This document shows, piece after piece, positions 42,311-50,689 of a DNA stretch of 64,000 bases (its first letter is position 1; every line of letters starts with the position of its first letter). Source of the stretch: Parvibaculum sp040216885 (GTDB taxonomy: Bacteria > Pseudomonadota > Alphaproteobacteria > Parvibaculales > Parvibaculaceae); assembly GCA_040216885.1 (NCBI GenBank), contig JAVJOG010000014.1, forward strand, positions 1-64,000, read 5' to 3'. A model generated the notes under the pieces. The model had not been told where the DNA came from. It did no database searches and worked only from the letters and a program-made list of their open reading frames with translations. A program made the position numbers and the translations under genes.

Positions 42311-42739
42311 TTAGGCCTGCGCCTCTTCGGCGGGCGCCTCGCCTTCGGCCGGTGCTTCGGCGGCAGGCTCTTCGGCCGGCGCCTTCGCGGCCTCGGCAGC
42401 TTCTTCGGCCGCGATGCGCGCGGCTTCGAGACGCTCCTGGGCCTTCGCCTTGGGCTTCGACTTTTCCGGGTTGTTGCGCGCCTTGCGCGTCCAGGCCCCC
42501 GCCTCGTCGAGGAAGCGTGCGACGCGGTCGGTCGGCAGCGCGCCGTGACCCAGCCAATGCTTGGCGCGCTCGATGTCGAGCACGAGGCGATCCTTGTTGT
42601 CCTTCGGCAGCAGCGGATTGAACGTGCCGATCTTCTCGATGAAGCGGCCGTCGCGGGGCGAGCGCGTGTCGGCGATGACGACGCGGTAGAAGGGACGCTT
42701 CTTGGCACCGCCGCGGGCGAGCCTGATTTTCAGAGCCAT
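42311..42739 (-). CDS. rpsP: 30S ribosomal protein S16 with long acidic C-terminal tail
   Basis: 142-residue S16. The first about 80 residues are the normal protein (MALKIRLARGGAKKRPFYR, then SPRDGRFIEKIGTFNPLL and RAKHWLGHGALPTDRVARFL). The rest is an extension: a basic stretch (KARNNPEKSKPKAKAQERLE) followed by about 35 Ala/Glu/Pro residues. Typical S16 is 80-100 residues, although long Ala/Glu tails occur in some alphaproteobacteria. First gene of rpsP-rimM-trmD-rplS, 87 bases downstream of ffh. Confidence 0.95.
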   Translation of the reverse strand: MALKIRLARGGAKKRPFYRVVIADTRSPRDGRFIEKIGTFNPLLPKDNKDRLVLDIERAKHWLGHGALPTDRVARFLDEAGAWTRKARNNPEKSKPKAKAQERLEAARIAAEEAAEAAKAPAEEPAAEAPAEGEAPAEEAQA

Positions 42740-42826
42740 CTTGTCTTGCCTTTCAGGTAGCCGGCGCGTAATGCGCCGGGATTGATATTTCGTCCGTATG
42801 CAAACCGATGCGCGATGCGCGGCGGC

Positions 42827-44341
42827 CTATTTCCTTTTCTTTCCCGGCGGCAGACCCGGAAGGCCGCCCCCAAAACCTGTGCCCGGAAGCCCCGGCAATC
42901 CACCCGCACCGCCAAGGCCGCGCGGCAAGCCGCCGCCCGGCGGCAGAAGCTTTTCGAGCGCCTTCGGATCCGACGCCATTTCGGGCGGCATCTCCGGTGC
43001 GCCGCCGCCGAAGAGTTTCGACAGCATGCCGCCCTTCTGACGGCCCATCGCCTTCATCATGTCGGCCATCTGGCGGTGCAGTTTCAGCAGGCGATTGATC
43101 TCCTGCACCTCGGTGCCGGAACCGCGCGCGATGCGCTTCTTGCGGCTGGCATTGAGCACTTTCGGATTGAGGCGCTCGTCTTTGGTCATCGAGGAAATGA
43201 TCGCCGCCTGACGCTTGACGACACTGTCGTCCATATGCGCGTTGGCGGCCTGCATCTGCGCCTTGCCGACACCGGGCAACATGCCGAGTACGCCCTTCAT
43301 GCCACCCATGCGTTTCATCTGCGCGAGCTGTTCGGCCATGTCGTCGAGGTCGAACTGACCCTTCCGCATCTTCTCGGCCATCTTGCTCGCCTTGTCGGCG
43401 TCGATGGTCTCGGCGGCTTTTTCTACGAGGCTGACGACATCGCCCATGCCGAGAATGCGGCCGGCGACACGGTCGGCGCGGAAATCTTCCAGCGCGTCCA
43501 TTTTTTCGCCGGTGCCCAGCACCTTGATCGGAACGCCGGTGACGGCGCGCATCGAAAGCGCCGCGCCGCCGCGCCCGTCGCCATCGACGCGCGTCAGCAC
43601 GATGCCGGTGACGCCGACACGGGCCTTGAATGACTCGGCCACATTGACCGCGTCCTGACCGGTCAGACTGTCGGCGACGAGCAGCGTTTCGTGCGGATCG
43701 GTCGCGTCGCGCACCTGCGCGACCTCGGCCATCAGGTCTTCGTCGACATGAATGCGGCCGGCCGTGTCGAGCATCAGCACGTCGTAACCGCCGAGACGCG
43801 CCGCCTCGAGCGCGCGCTTGGCGATCTGGACCGGTTGCTGGCCGGCGACGATCGGCAGCGTCGGCACGCCGGTCTGTTCGCCGAGAATTTTCAACTGCTC
43901 CTGCGCGGCCGGACGGCGCGTGTCGAGCGAGGCCATCAGCACACGGCGCTTGTCGCGCTCGCTCATGCGTTTGGCAATCTTGGCGGTCGAGGTGGTTTTG
44001 CCCGAGCCCTGAAGGCCGACCATCATGATGACGACAGGCGCGGCAGCGCGCAGCGAGATCGCAGTATCGGCCTCGGTGCCGCCCAGCATCTCGATCAGTT
44101 CGTCGTGAACGATCTTGATGACCTGCTGGCCGGGCGTCACCGACTTCAGCACTTCCTGACCAACGGCGCGGGCGCGCACCTTGTCGACAAAGGACTTGGC
44201 GACCGGCAGCGCGACATCGGCCTCAAGCAGGGCGCGCCGCACCTCGCGCATGGCCTCGTCCACGTCTTTCTCGCTCAGGGAGCCGCGCCCCTTGAGCCTG
44301 GAAAGAACGTCGCCGAAGCGGCCTGTAAGGTTCTCGAACAC
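42827..44341 (-). CDS. ffh: signal recognition particle protein Ffh
   Basis: 504-residue SRP GTPase that binds signal sequences and, with FtsY, targets inner-membrane proteins. N domain MFENLTGRFGDVLSRLKG, G1 loop GLQGSGKTTSTAK, DTAGR, TRVDGDGRGG and a methionine-rich M domain (MKRMGGMKGVLGMLPG, MADMMKAMGRQKGGML). The C-terminus is Gly/Pro-rich (GGGLPRGLGGAGGLPG). Its receptor gene ftsY is also in this window at 49027. The 147 bases upstream (44342-44488) hold the promoter; I looked there for an SRP RNA and saw none. Confidence 0.97.
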   Translation of the reverse strand: MFENLTGRFGDVLSRLKGRGSLSEKDVDEAMREVRRALLEADVALPVAKSFVDKVRARAVGQEVLKSVTPGQQVIKIVHDELIEMLGGTEADTAISLRAAAPVVIMMVGLQGSGKTTSTAKIAKRMSERDKRRVLMASLDTRRPAAQEQLKILGEQTGVPTLPIVAGQQPVQIAKRALEAARLGGYDVLMLDTAGRIHVDEDLMAEVAQVRDATDPHETLLVADSLTGQDAVNVAESFKARVGVTGIVLTRVDGDGRGGAALSMRAVTGVPIKVLGTGEKMDALEDFRADRVAGRILGMGDVVSLVEKAAETIDADKASKMAEKMRKGQFDLDDMAEQLAQMKRMGGMKGVLGMLPGVGKAQMQAANAHMDDSVVKRQAAIISSMTKDERLNPKVLNASRKKRIARGSGTEVQEINRLLKLHRQMADMMKAMGRQKGGMLSKLFGGGAPEMPPEMASDPKALEKLLPPGGGLPRGLGGAGGLPGLPGTGFGGGLPGLPPGKKRK

Positions 44342-44488
44342 TTCTAGGTCAAGCCCTTGTTACACAAAGCAAAATCGCTTCCGCGAGCGAACATCGCCGG
44401 CGGAAGTTGACCCGGGCTCCATGCCTCGGGCGGGTCGGGGCGCAACAATGTCCCGAAAATCTGGCCGGAACCTAGGGGGCTGAGGGCT

Positions 44489-44968
44489 TCAAGTCAATGA
44501 TTTCAGCAGCAAACCAAGTGCCGCCACCCCGAAGGCCCGCATATTGGCGGCGCGGTCCGCCGAGCCGGTACTGACCGTGATCGAGGCCGGATTTGGCCCC
44601 GCGAGGCCGATGACCGCCGTGCCGGGCGGCGGGCCATAGGGCGATCCGGAGGGGCCCGAGGCGCCCATTTCGGCCAGCGCCCATGTGGCGCCGAATTTCT
44701 CTCTCGCGATTTCGGCCATCGCCGCCACATAAGGCTCCGTCAGCGGCTTCACATCCGGCGCGGGCGGCCCCTTGAGGTCGTAAAGCGCCTTGGCCGCGCC
44801 GCGCGTATAGATAACGGTGCTCCCGAGATAAAAGGCCGAAGCGCCGGGCTGCGCGACCAGCGCCGCCGAGACGAGACCGCCCATCGAGCTCTCCGACAGG
44901 GCGAGTGTTTCGCCCCGCTTTTTGAGCAGTTCCGCGACCTCCGCCGCGAGCGGGATCAGCTTTTCCAT
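44489..44968 (-). CDS. CinA C-terminal domain protein (nicotinamide-nucleotide amidase type)
   Basis: 159-residue stand-alone CinA_C domain: GETLALSESSMGGLVSAALVAQPGAS matches the family's T(A)ES-TGG-type active-site region, and EMGASGPSGSPYGPPPGTA follows the conserved G-A-GP layout. Such proteins (PncC/YgaD) deamidate NMN to nicotinic acid mononucleotide in the pyridine nucleotide cycle; the exact activity here is inferred. The ATG at 44968 overlaps the PIG-L stop by 13 bases. Confidence 0.82.
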   Translation of the reverse strand: MEKLIPLAAEVAELLKKRGETLALSESSMGGLVSAALVAQPGASAFYLGSTVIYTRGAAKALYDLKGPPAPDVKPLTEPYVAAMAEIAREKFGATWALAEMGASGPSGSPYGPPPGTAVIGLAGPNPASITVSTGSADRAANMRAFGVAALGLLLKSLT

Positions 44969-45786
44969 GTGCCGGTCTCCAGATCGCGCACGGCGTAGAA
45001 CTCCTTGTCCCAGATCATGTAGAGCAGCCGCGTCGGCATTTTGTAGGCTTTCGCCACGTAGTTGGCCTGGGCGGCATGAATTTGCCATCCGCGCACCTTC
45101 GAGGCTGTGTTGCCGGGCGTCGAATGGGTGGGAAGCGGCTGGTTCTCGGCGACGAATTTGCCCGTCCGGCGGCCGAGCTTCAAAAGCGAACGCCGGGGGA
45201 TCAGCGGATAGGCAACGAAGCGCGGTGCCGCGCCGCCACCCGCCCGCAACCGCTCGATCGCCTGTTCGGCAACGAGGCCCATGCGCATGTGATCCTTGTG
45301 GCCGGTGGCGCCGCTGGCGGGCCAGAAGGCGACGACGAGATCGGGCCTGTAGCGCTTGATGGCATCGGCAACACGGGCCACGAGTTCCTCGACCGGAATA
45401 TCGGGCACGCCACCATCGGGATAGTCCCAGACTTCCTGATCGTCGATGCCAAGCGCAAAGCCGTTTTTCAGCGCTTCCGCCTTGCGGATGATGCCGAGCT
45501 CGGACTGGCGGCAGACGACCGGCGACTGGGTGCCGGCATCGCCGGGCGTCGCCGTCACCATGGCGAGATAGGCACCCTCCGTCCTGGCCGAGATAAGGAG
45601 CCCGTTGATGAGCTGCTCGTCGTCGGGATGGGCGAAAACGGCAAGAATGCGCTCCGCGCCGACATCGCCTGCAACCGAGCGGACGCGCCGGGCGGCGGGA
45701 TCGTCGAACAAATGGCGGTAGCGGAGAAAAACGGCGGCGGCCGCCAGCACAGCGAGCCCCGCCAATATGTCCAACACCCAATACAT
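44956..45786 (-). CDS. PIG-L family deacetylase, membrane-anchored
   Basis: 276-residue LmbE/PIG-L zinc deacetylase. One N-terminal hydrophobic segment (residues 5-20) suggests a membrane anchor. The zinc-binding AHPDDE is at 52-57 and the third ligand is the HKDHMRMG histidine pair. Family members remove acetyl from GlcNAc-containing lipids or small molecules; the substrate is unknown. The ATG at 45786 (MYWVLDILAG) is preferred to 45816 because the extra residues are only charged. Divergent from dapF. Confidence 0.85.
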   Translation of the reverse strand: MYWVLDILAGLAVLAAAAVFLRYRHLFDDPAARRVRSVAGDVGAERILAVFAHPDDEQLINGLLISARTEGAYLAMVTATPGDAGTQSPVVCRQSELGIIRKAEALKNGFALGIDDQEVWDYPDGGVPDIPVEELVARVADAIKRYRPDLVVAFWPASGATGHKDHMRMGLVAEQAIERLRAGGGAAPRFVAYPLIPRRSLLKLGRRTGKFVAENQPLPTHSTPGNTASKVRGWQIHAAQANYVAKAYKMPTRLLYMIWDKEFYAVRDLETGTWKS

Positions 45787-45860
45787 CCGCCCCTCCCCTC
45801 GCCGTTTCTTCCCCAATCTACTGGCATAAGCGGACGAAAAGCGCCATATATCCGGACATT

Positions 45861-46742
45861 ATGGCTGGCATGACGCATCATTTCCTGAAGATGAACGGGC
45901 TCGGCAACGACTTCGTCGTGCTGGACCTGCGCCGCGAGCCGCTGGTGCTCACGGATGCGATCGCGCGCGCCATCGCCGACCGCGAGACCGGCATCGGCTG
46001 CGACCAGCTCATCACCATCGAACATCCGAAGCACGGCGGCGACGCCTTCATGGGCATCCGCAACAGCGATGGCGGCGCCGTGGAAGCCTGCGGCAACGCG
46101 GCGCGCTGCATCGGCAGGCTGCTGCTGGACGAGACCGGCAAGGACATCGTCACCATCGAAACGCCCGCCGGCGACACCGTGGCGACACGCGCCGACGAAG
46201 GCGCCATCACGGTCGACATGGGTGCGCCGAAGCTCAACTGGAACGAAATCCCGCTGTCTGAGGAGTTTCAGGACACCCGCGCCATCGAACTCGAAATCGG
46301 ACCGCTCGGCGCGCCGATCATGCATTCGCCCGGCGTCGTCAATGTCGGCAACCCGCACGCGATCTTCTTCGTCGAGGATGTCGACGCGATCGACCTTGCC
46401 CGCTCGGGCCCGATGCTCGAACACCATCCGCTCTTTCCCGAACGCGCCAACATTTCCGTCGCGCAGGTTCTGTCGCCGACCCACATCCGCTTGCGTACCT
46501 GGGAACGCGGCGCCGGCCTGACGCGCGCCTGCGGCACGGCGGCCTGCGCGGCAACCGTTGCAGCCGTCCGCCGTCGCAAGACCGAACGCAAGATCACCGT
46601 TTCGCTGCCTGGCGGCGACCTCACCGTCGAATGGCTGCCCGACACCGACAAGGGCTACGGCCACATCCTGATGACGGGCGATGCGATGCTCGACCGTGAA
46701 GGCACCCTCGACCCGCGTCTTCTTGCCGGAGCGGCGGCATGA
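45861..46742 (+). CDS. dapF: diaminopimelate epimerase
   Basis: 293-residue cofactor-independent epimerase converting LL- to meso-diaminopimelate for lysine and peptidoglycan. Both catalytic cysteines are present: C77 in GGAVEACGNAARC and the second in TRACGTAACAATV. Further motifs are HFLKMNGLGNDFVVLD and GNPHAIFFVED. The frame starts at 45861 (MAGMTHHFLK); MTHHF at 45870 is an alternative. Overlaps mtaB by four bases (ATGA). Confidence 0.96.
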   Translation: MAGMTHHFLKMNGLGNDFVVLDLRREPLVLTDAIARAIADRETGIGCDQLITIEHPKHGGDAFMGIRNSDGGAVEACGNAARCIGRLLLDETGKDIVTIETPAGDTVATRADEGAITVDMGAPKLNWNEIPLSEEFQDTRAIELEIGPLGAPIMHSPGVVNVGNPHAIFFVEDVDAIDLARSGPMLEHHPLFPERANISVAQVLSPTHIRLRTWERGAGLTRACGTAACAATVAAVRRRKTERKITVSLPGGDLTVEWLPDTDKGYGHILMTGDAMLDREGTLDPRLLAGAAA

Positions 46743-48004
46743 CGAAGCGTACCGACATCGTCACTTTCGGCTGCCGCCTCAATGCTTACGAGTCGGAAGT
46801 GATGCGCGGACATGTCGACGCGGCCGGGCTGGAAGACGCCATCGTCTTCAACACCTGCGCGGTGACGGCCGAGGCCGAGCGGCAGGCAAGGCAGGCGATC
46901 CGCAAGGCACGTCGCGAAAACCCCGAAGCGCGCATCATCGTCACCGGCTGCGCGGCGCAGGTGAACCCGGATCAATTCGCCGAAATGCCCGAGGTCGATC
47001 TCGTGATCGGCAACGAAGAGAAGATGAAGGCGGCAAGCTGGCAACCGGCGCTGGCGCTGCATGCGAACGAGCGCGTGCGCGTCAACGACATCATGTCGGT
47101 GACCGAAACCGCCGGACATCTGATCGGCGGGCTTGAAGGCCGGGCGCGCGCCTTCGTGCAGGTGCAGAACGGCTGCGACCATCGCTGCACTTTCTGCATC
47201 ATCCCTTACGGCCGCGGTCCCTCGCGCAGCGTCGCCGCGGGCGAGATCGTCGCCGAAGTCAGGAAGCTCGTCGAGAACGGCTACCGCGAGGTGGTGCTGA
47301 CCGGCGTCGACATCACCTCCTATGGCGGCGACCTGCCCGGCCGCCCGAGCCTCGGCAATCTGGCACGACGCATCCTGAAGCTGGTGCCGGAACTCGAACG
47401 GTTGCGGCTTTCCTCGATCGACTCGATCGAGGCCGACGACGACCTGATGCGGCTGATCGCCGAGGAAGAACGGCTGATGCCGCATCTGCATCTTTCGCTG
47501 CAATCGGGCGACGACATGATCCTGAAGCGGATGAAGCGTCGTCACTTGCGCGAGGATTCGATCCGCTTCTGCGCGGAGGCGCGCCGCCTGCGCCCCGACA
47601 TCGTCTTCGGCGCCGATTTCATCGCCGGCTTTCCGACCGAAACCGATGAGATGTTTGCGAACACGATGCGCCTCGTCGACGAATGCGGCCTGACCTGGCT
47701 GCACGTCTTCCCGTTCAGCCCGCGCCCCGGCACACCGGCCGCGAAAATGCCGCAGATCGCACGCGAAACAGCAAAGGCCCGCGCTGAAGCACTTCGGACG
47801 AAGGGCGCCGCCCGCGTCCGCGCGCATCTTGACACCGGACTCGGCGCGACGAAGCCGGTGCTGATGGAGACGCCGACGACCGGCCGTACGCATCAGTTCA
47901 CGCCGGTGCGCCTCGCCGACAGCGCGGCCACCGCCGGCGAGATACTGCCGCTGCGCCTCGCCGCCCATGACGGACAAAGCTTTGAAGGACTGCGCGCGGC
48001 GTGA
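46739..48004 (+). CDS. mtaB: tRNA t6A37 methylthiotransferase MtaB
   Basis: 421-residue radical-SAM methylthiotransferase that makes ms2t6A37 in tRNAs. N-terminal UPF0004 cysteines are in FGCRLNAYESE, NTCAVT and TGCAAQ. The radical-SAM CxxxCxxC is CDHRCTFC, and the TRAM-like C-terminus has VLMETPTTGRTHQFTPV. Two [4Fe-4S] clusters are expected. The start overlaps dapF, so the two form a short operon that continues into purC after 25 bases. Confidence 0.93.
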   Translation: MTKRTDIVTFGCRLNAYESEVMRGHVDAAGLEDAIVFNTCAVTAEAERQARQAIRKARRENPEARIIVTGCAAQVNPDQFAEMPEVDLVIGNEEKMKAASWQPALALHANERVRVNDIMSVTETAGHLIGGLEGRARAFVQVQNGCDHRCTFCIIPYGRGPSRSVAAGEIVAEVRKLVENGYREVVLTGVDITSYGGDLPGRPSLGNLARRILKLVPELERLRLSSIDSIEADDDLMRLIAEEERLMPHLHLSLQSGDDMILKRMKRRHLREDSIRFCAEARRLRPDIVFGADFIAGFPTETDEMFANTMRLVDECGLTWLHVFPFSPRPGTPAAKMPQIARETAKARAEALRTKGAARVRAHLDTGLGATKPVLMETPTTGRTHQFTPVRLADSAATAGEILPLRLAAHDGQSFEGLRAA

Positions 48005-48029
48005 GCGCCGTCGCGGCGAAAGAAGAACC

Positions 48030-49016
48030 ATGGACATCGAGACATTGAGAGCGCGGGGCGCGGCGGATCAGGTATTGGCCGACGCAACGATCCCTGAACT
48101 GCCGAACCATTATCGCGGCAAGGTGCGCGACAATTACGACCTGCCCGACGGACGGCGGATCATTGTCGCCAGCGACCGCCTGAGCGCCTTCGACCGAATT
48201 CTGGCGGCCATTCCCTACAAGGGCCAGGTGCTGACGCAGACCGCGCGCTTCTGGTTCGAGGCGACCGCCGACATCTGCCCCAATCACGTGCTCGACTATC
48301 CCGACCCGAATGTCGTGATCGGCAAACGTCTGAACATTCTCCCTGTCGAGATTGTCGTGCGCGACTATCTGGCCGGCAGCACCGCAACCTCGATCCTTAC
48401 GCTCTACAAGGCGGGCAAGCGGGAAATGTATGGCGTGACGTTGCCGGACGGGCTGCGCGCCAATACGAAACTTCCGCGGACGATCATCACGCCGACCAGC
48501 AAGGCCTTCGACGGCGCGCATGACGAGCCGCTGACGCCCGCCGAGATCATCGGTCAGGACCTGCTGACGGCAGCCCAGTGGGAGACGCTGTCGGCCTATG
48601 CGCTGGCGCTGTTCGCGCGGGGCCGTGAAATCGCGGCGAAGCGCGGGCTGCTCCTGGTCGATACCAAGTATGAGTTCGGCACCGATGGCGAGGGCCGCAT
48701 CGTGCTCGCCGATGAAATCCACACGCCCGACAGCAGCCGCTACTGGCTCGCCAGAAGTTATGAAGCGCGGCTGGCGGCCGGCGAACCGCCGGAAAGTTTC
48801 GACAAGGATTTCGTGCGCAACTGGGTTGCCGCGCGCTGCGACCCTTACAAGGATGCAATTCCGGAAATTCCGGAAGACCTCGTCCTTGAGACGGCGGCGG
48901 TCTATATTCGCGCCTTCGAGACGATGACCGGACAAAAATTCGAGTTCCCGCCGCAAGGCGAAGCGCCGTTGGCGCGCATCAGGCGCAACCTCGCGTCCTG
49001 CTTCCAGACAGCATGA
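48030..49016 (+). CDS. purC: phosphoribosylaminoimidazole-succinocarboxamide synthase
   Basis: 328-residue SAICAR synthase of purine synthesis, joining CAIR and aspartate with ATP. It has YRGKVRDNYDLPDGRRIIVASDRLSAFD, then ILPVEIVVRDYLAGS, LVDTKYEFG and EIHTPDSSRYW. This is the longer subfamily (about 300-330 residues) rather than the 240-residue one. The ATG at 48030 was chosen because MDIETLRARGA precedes the conserved core by a normal distance; an in-frame upstream start lies inside mtaB. Confidence 0.95.
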   Translation: MDIETLRARGAADQVLADATIPELPNHYRGKVRDNYDLPDGRRIIVASDRLSAFDRILAAIPYKGQVLTQTARFWFEATADICPNHVLDYPDPNVVIGKRLNILPVEIVVRDYLAGSTATSILTLYKAGKREMYGVTLPDGLRANTKLPRTIITPTSKAFDGAHDEPLTPAEIIGQDLLTAAQWETLSAYALALFARGREIAAKRGLLLVDTKYEFGTDGEGRIVLADEIHTPDSSRYWLARSYEARLAAGEPPESFDKDFVRNWVAARCDPYKDAIPEIPEDLVLETAAVYIRAFETMTGQKFEFPPQGEAPLARIRRNLASCFQTA

Positions 49017-49026
49017 GCGATCCCGC

Positions 49027-49983
49027 ATGAGCGAAAGCGACACCGGCACAGAGACAGGCGAAAAGAAGAAGTCCCTTTTCCGCCGCATGAAGGAAGGCCT
49101 CGCGCGCTCGACGCGAACGCTCTCCGACGGCATCACGGGCATCTTCACGAAAAGAAAGCTCGACGCGGCGACGTTGGACGAACTCGAGGAATTACTGATC
49201 GCCGCCGATCTCGGCCTCGACGCGGCAGCCGCCATCGCGGAGGCCGTGGGCAAGGATCGTCACGACAAGGAAATCACACCGGAGGAAATCCGTCGCATCG
49301 TCGCCGATGAAATCGCGGAGGTGCTGAGGCCGGTCGAGAAGCCGCTCGCAATCGACGCGACGAAGAAGCCCTTCGTGATCCTGATGGCGGGTGTCAACGG
49401 CGCCGGCAAGACGACAACCATCGGCAAGATCGGAGCAAAGCTGAAAACCGAGGGCAAATCGGTGATGCTGGCGGCGGGCGACACCTTCCGCGCCGCCGCC
49501 GTCGAACAATTGAAAGTCTGGGGAACGCGCATCGGCGCGCCGGTCTGTTCGACGAAGATCGGCGGCGACGCGGCGGGCTTGGCCTACGAAGCGCTGGCCC
49601 GCGCGAAAGAGGAAGGCACCGACGTGGTGATGATCGACACGGCCGGACGCCTGCAGAACAAGGCCGACCTGATGGCCGAGCTCGAAAAGGTGATCCGCGT
49701 GATGCGCAAGCTCGACCCCGAAGCGCCGCATGCAACCCTGCTGGTGCTCGACGCGACGACCGGGCAGAACGCACTCAACCAGGTCGAGATATTCGGCAAG
49801 ACGGCGGGCGTCACCGGCCTCGTGATGACCAAGCTCGACGGCACGGCGCGCGGCGGCATCCTGGTCGCCATCGCGAAACGCTTCGGCCTGCCCGTGCATC
49901 TGGTTGGCATCGGCGAGGGGGTCGACGACCTGCAGGACTTCAACGCCGAGGCCTTTGCAAAGGCAATCACCGGCGCAAGTTGA
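49027..49983 (+). CDS. ftsY: signal recognition particle receptor FtsY
   Basis: 318-residue SRP receptor GTPase. It has a short charged N-terminus (no long acidic A domain), then the N domain (LARSTRTLSDGITGIFTKRKLD). The G domain carries GVNGAGKTTTIGKIG, DTFRAAAVEQL, DTAGRLQNK and TKLDGTARGG. It docks Ffh-ribosome complexes at the membrane. It follows purC by 10 bases, and the septation protein gene follows after 64 bases. Confidence 0.96.
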   Translation: MSESDTGTETGEKKKSLFRRMKEGLARSTRTLSDGITGIFTKRKLDAATLDELEELLIAADLGLDAAAAIAEAVGKDRHDKEITPEEIRRIVADEIAEVLRPVEKPLAIDATKKPFVILMAGVNGAGKTTTIGKIGAKLKTEGKSVMLAAGDTFRAAAVEQLKVWGTRIGAPVCSTKIGGDAAGLAYEALARAKEEGTDVVMIDTAGRLQNKADLMAELEKVIRVMRKLDPEAPHATLLVLDATTGQNALNQVEIFGKTAGVTGLVMTKLDGTARGGILVAIAKRFGLPVHLVGIGEGVDDLQDFNAEAFAKAITGAS

Positions 49984-50047
49984 TCCAGCGGCGCTTCTCA
50001 TGCGTAAATGAAATCATCAGCCTGATACGGCCACGAACGGACGGAAG

Positions 50048-50683
50048 ATGAGCGATACCAGCCCCGACAAGACACATGCCGGCATGTCGGCCTCGCAATG
50101 GACCCGCATGGCGATCGAGCTCGGGCCGCTGGTGGTGTTCTTCGTGATGAATGCCCAGGCCGACCGGTTCTTCGGCAATCCGGAAGCGCAGAATATATTC
50201 TATGCGACCGGCGCCTTCATGGTCGCGACCGTGGTCTCGCTCTCCTATTCCTACGCGAAGTTCCGCAAGGTGCCGACGATGCCACTCGTCTCGGGCATCT
50301 TCATTATGGTGTTCGGTGCCCTGACGCTGTGGCTGCAGGACGACGAGTTCATCAAGCTGAAGCCGACCATCGTCAACGCGCTGTTCGCGGCCGCCTTGCT
50401 CGGTGCCGCCGCAATGGGCAGGCCGGTGATGAAACAGCTCTTCGATGGCGCCTTCGACCTCACCGACAAGGGCTGGATGGTATTAACGGTGCGCTGGGGG
50501 CTTTTCTTCATTTTCCTCGGACTGGTCAACGAAGTGGTTTGGCGAAACTTCTCCACCGACTTCTGGGTCAGCTTCAAGCTGTTCGGCGTGATGCCGATGA
50601 CCCTCGTCTTCGGCATGGCGCAGATTCCGGTACTGACCAAATACGCGCGCGGGCGCGACATCGACACGCAGCCCGCCGAATAA
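50048..50683 (+). CDS. yciB: inner membrane septation protein A (YciB/IspZ)
   Basis: 211-residue integral membrane protein with about five transmembrane segments. It carries family features LGPLVVFFVMNAQAD, the SYAKFRKVPTMPLVSG stretch, FIKLKPTIVNALFA and NEVVWRNFSTDFWVSFKLFG. YciB is needed for normal septation and envelope upkeep in several Gram-negative bacteria. The ATG at 50048 follows ACGGACGGAAG. It often lies beside ftsY in alphaproteobacteria. Confidence 0.92.
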   Translation: MSDTSPDKTHAGMSASQWTRMAIELGPLVVFFVMNAQADRFFGNPEAQNIFYATGAFMVATVVSLSYSYAKFRKVPTMPLVSGIFIMVFGALTLWLQDDEFIKLKPTIVNALFAAALLGAAAMGRPVMKQLFDGAFDLTDKGWMVLTVRWGLFFIFLGLVNEVVWRNFSTDFWVSFKLFGVMPMTLVFGMAQIPVLTKYARGRDIDTQPAE

Positions 50684-50689
50684 CTTTCC

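Noticed and set aside
44342..44488. SRP RNA gene upstream of ffh
   Set aside because: I looked for the conserved GGTCAGG...GGAAG tetraloop-loop signature and did not find it.
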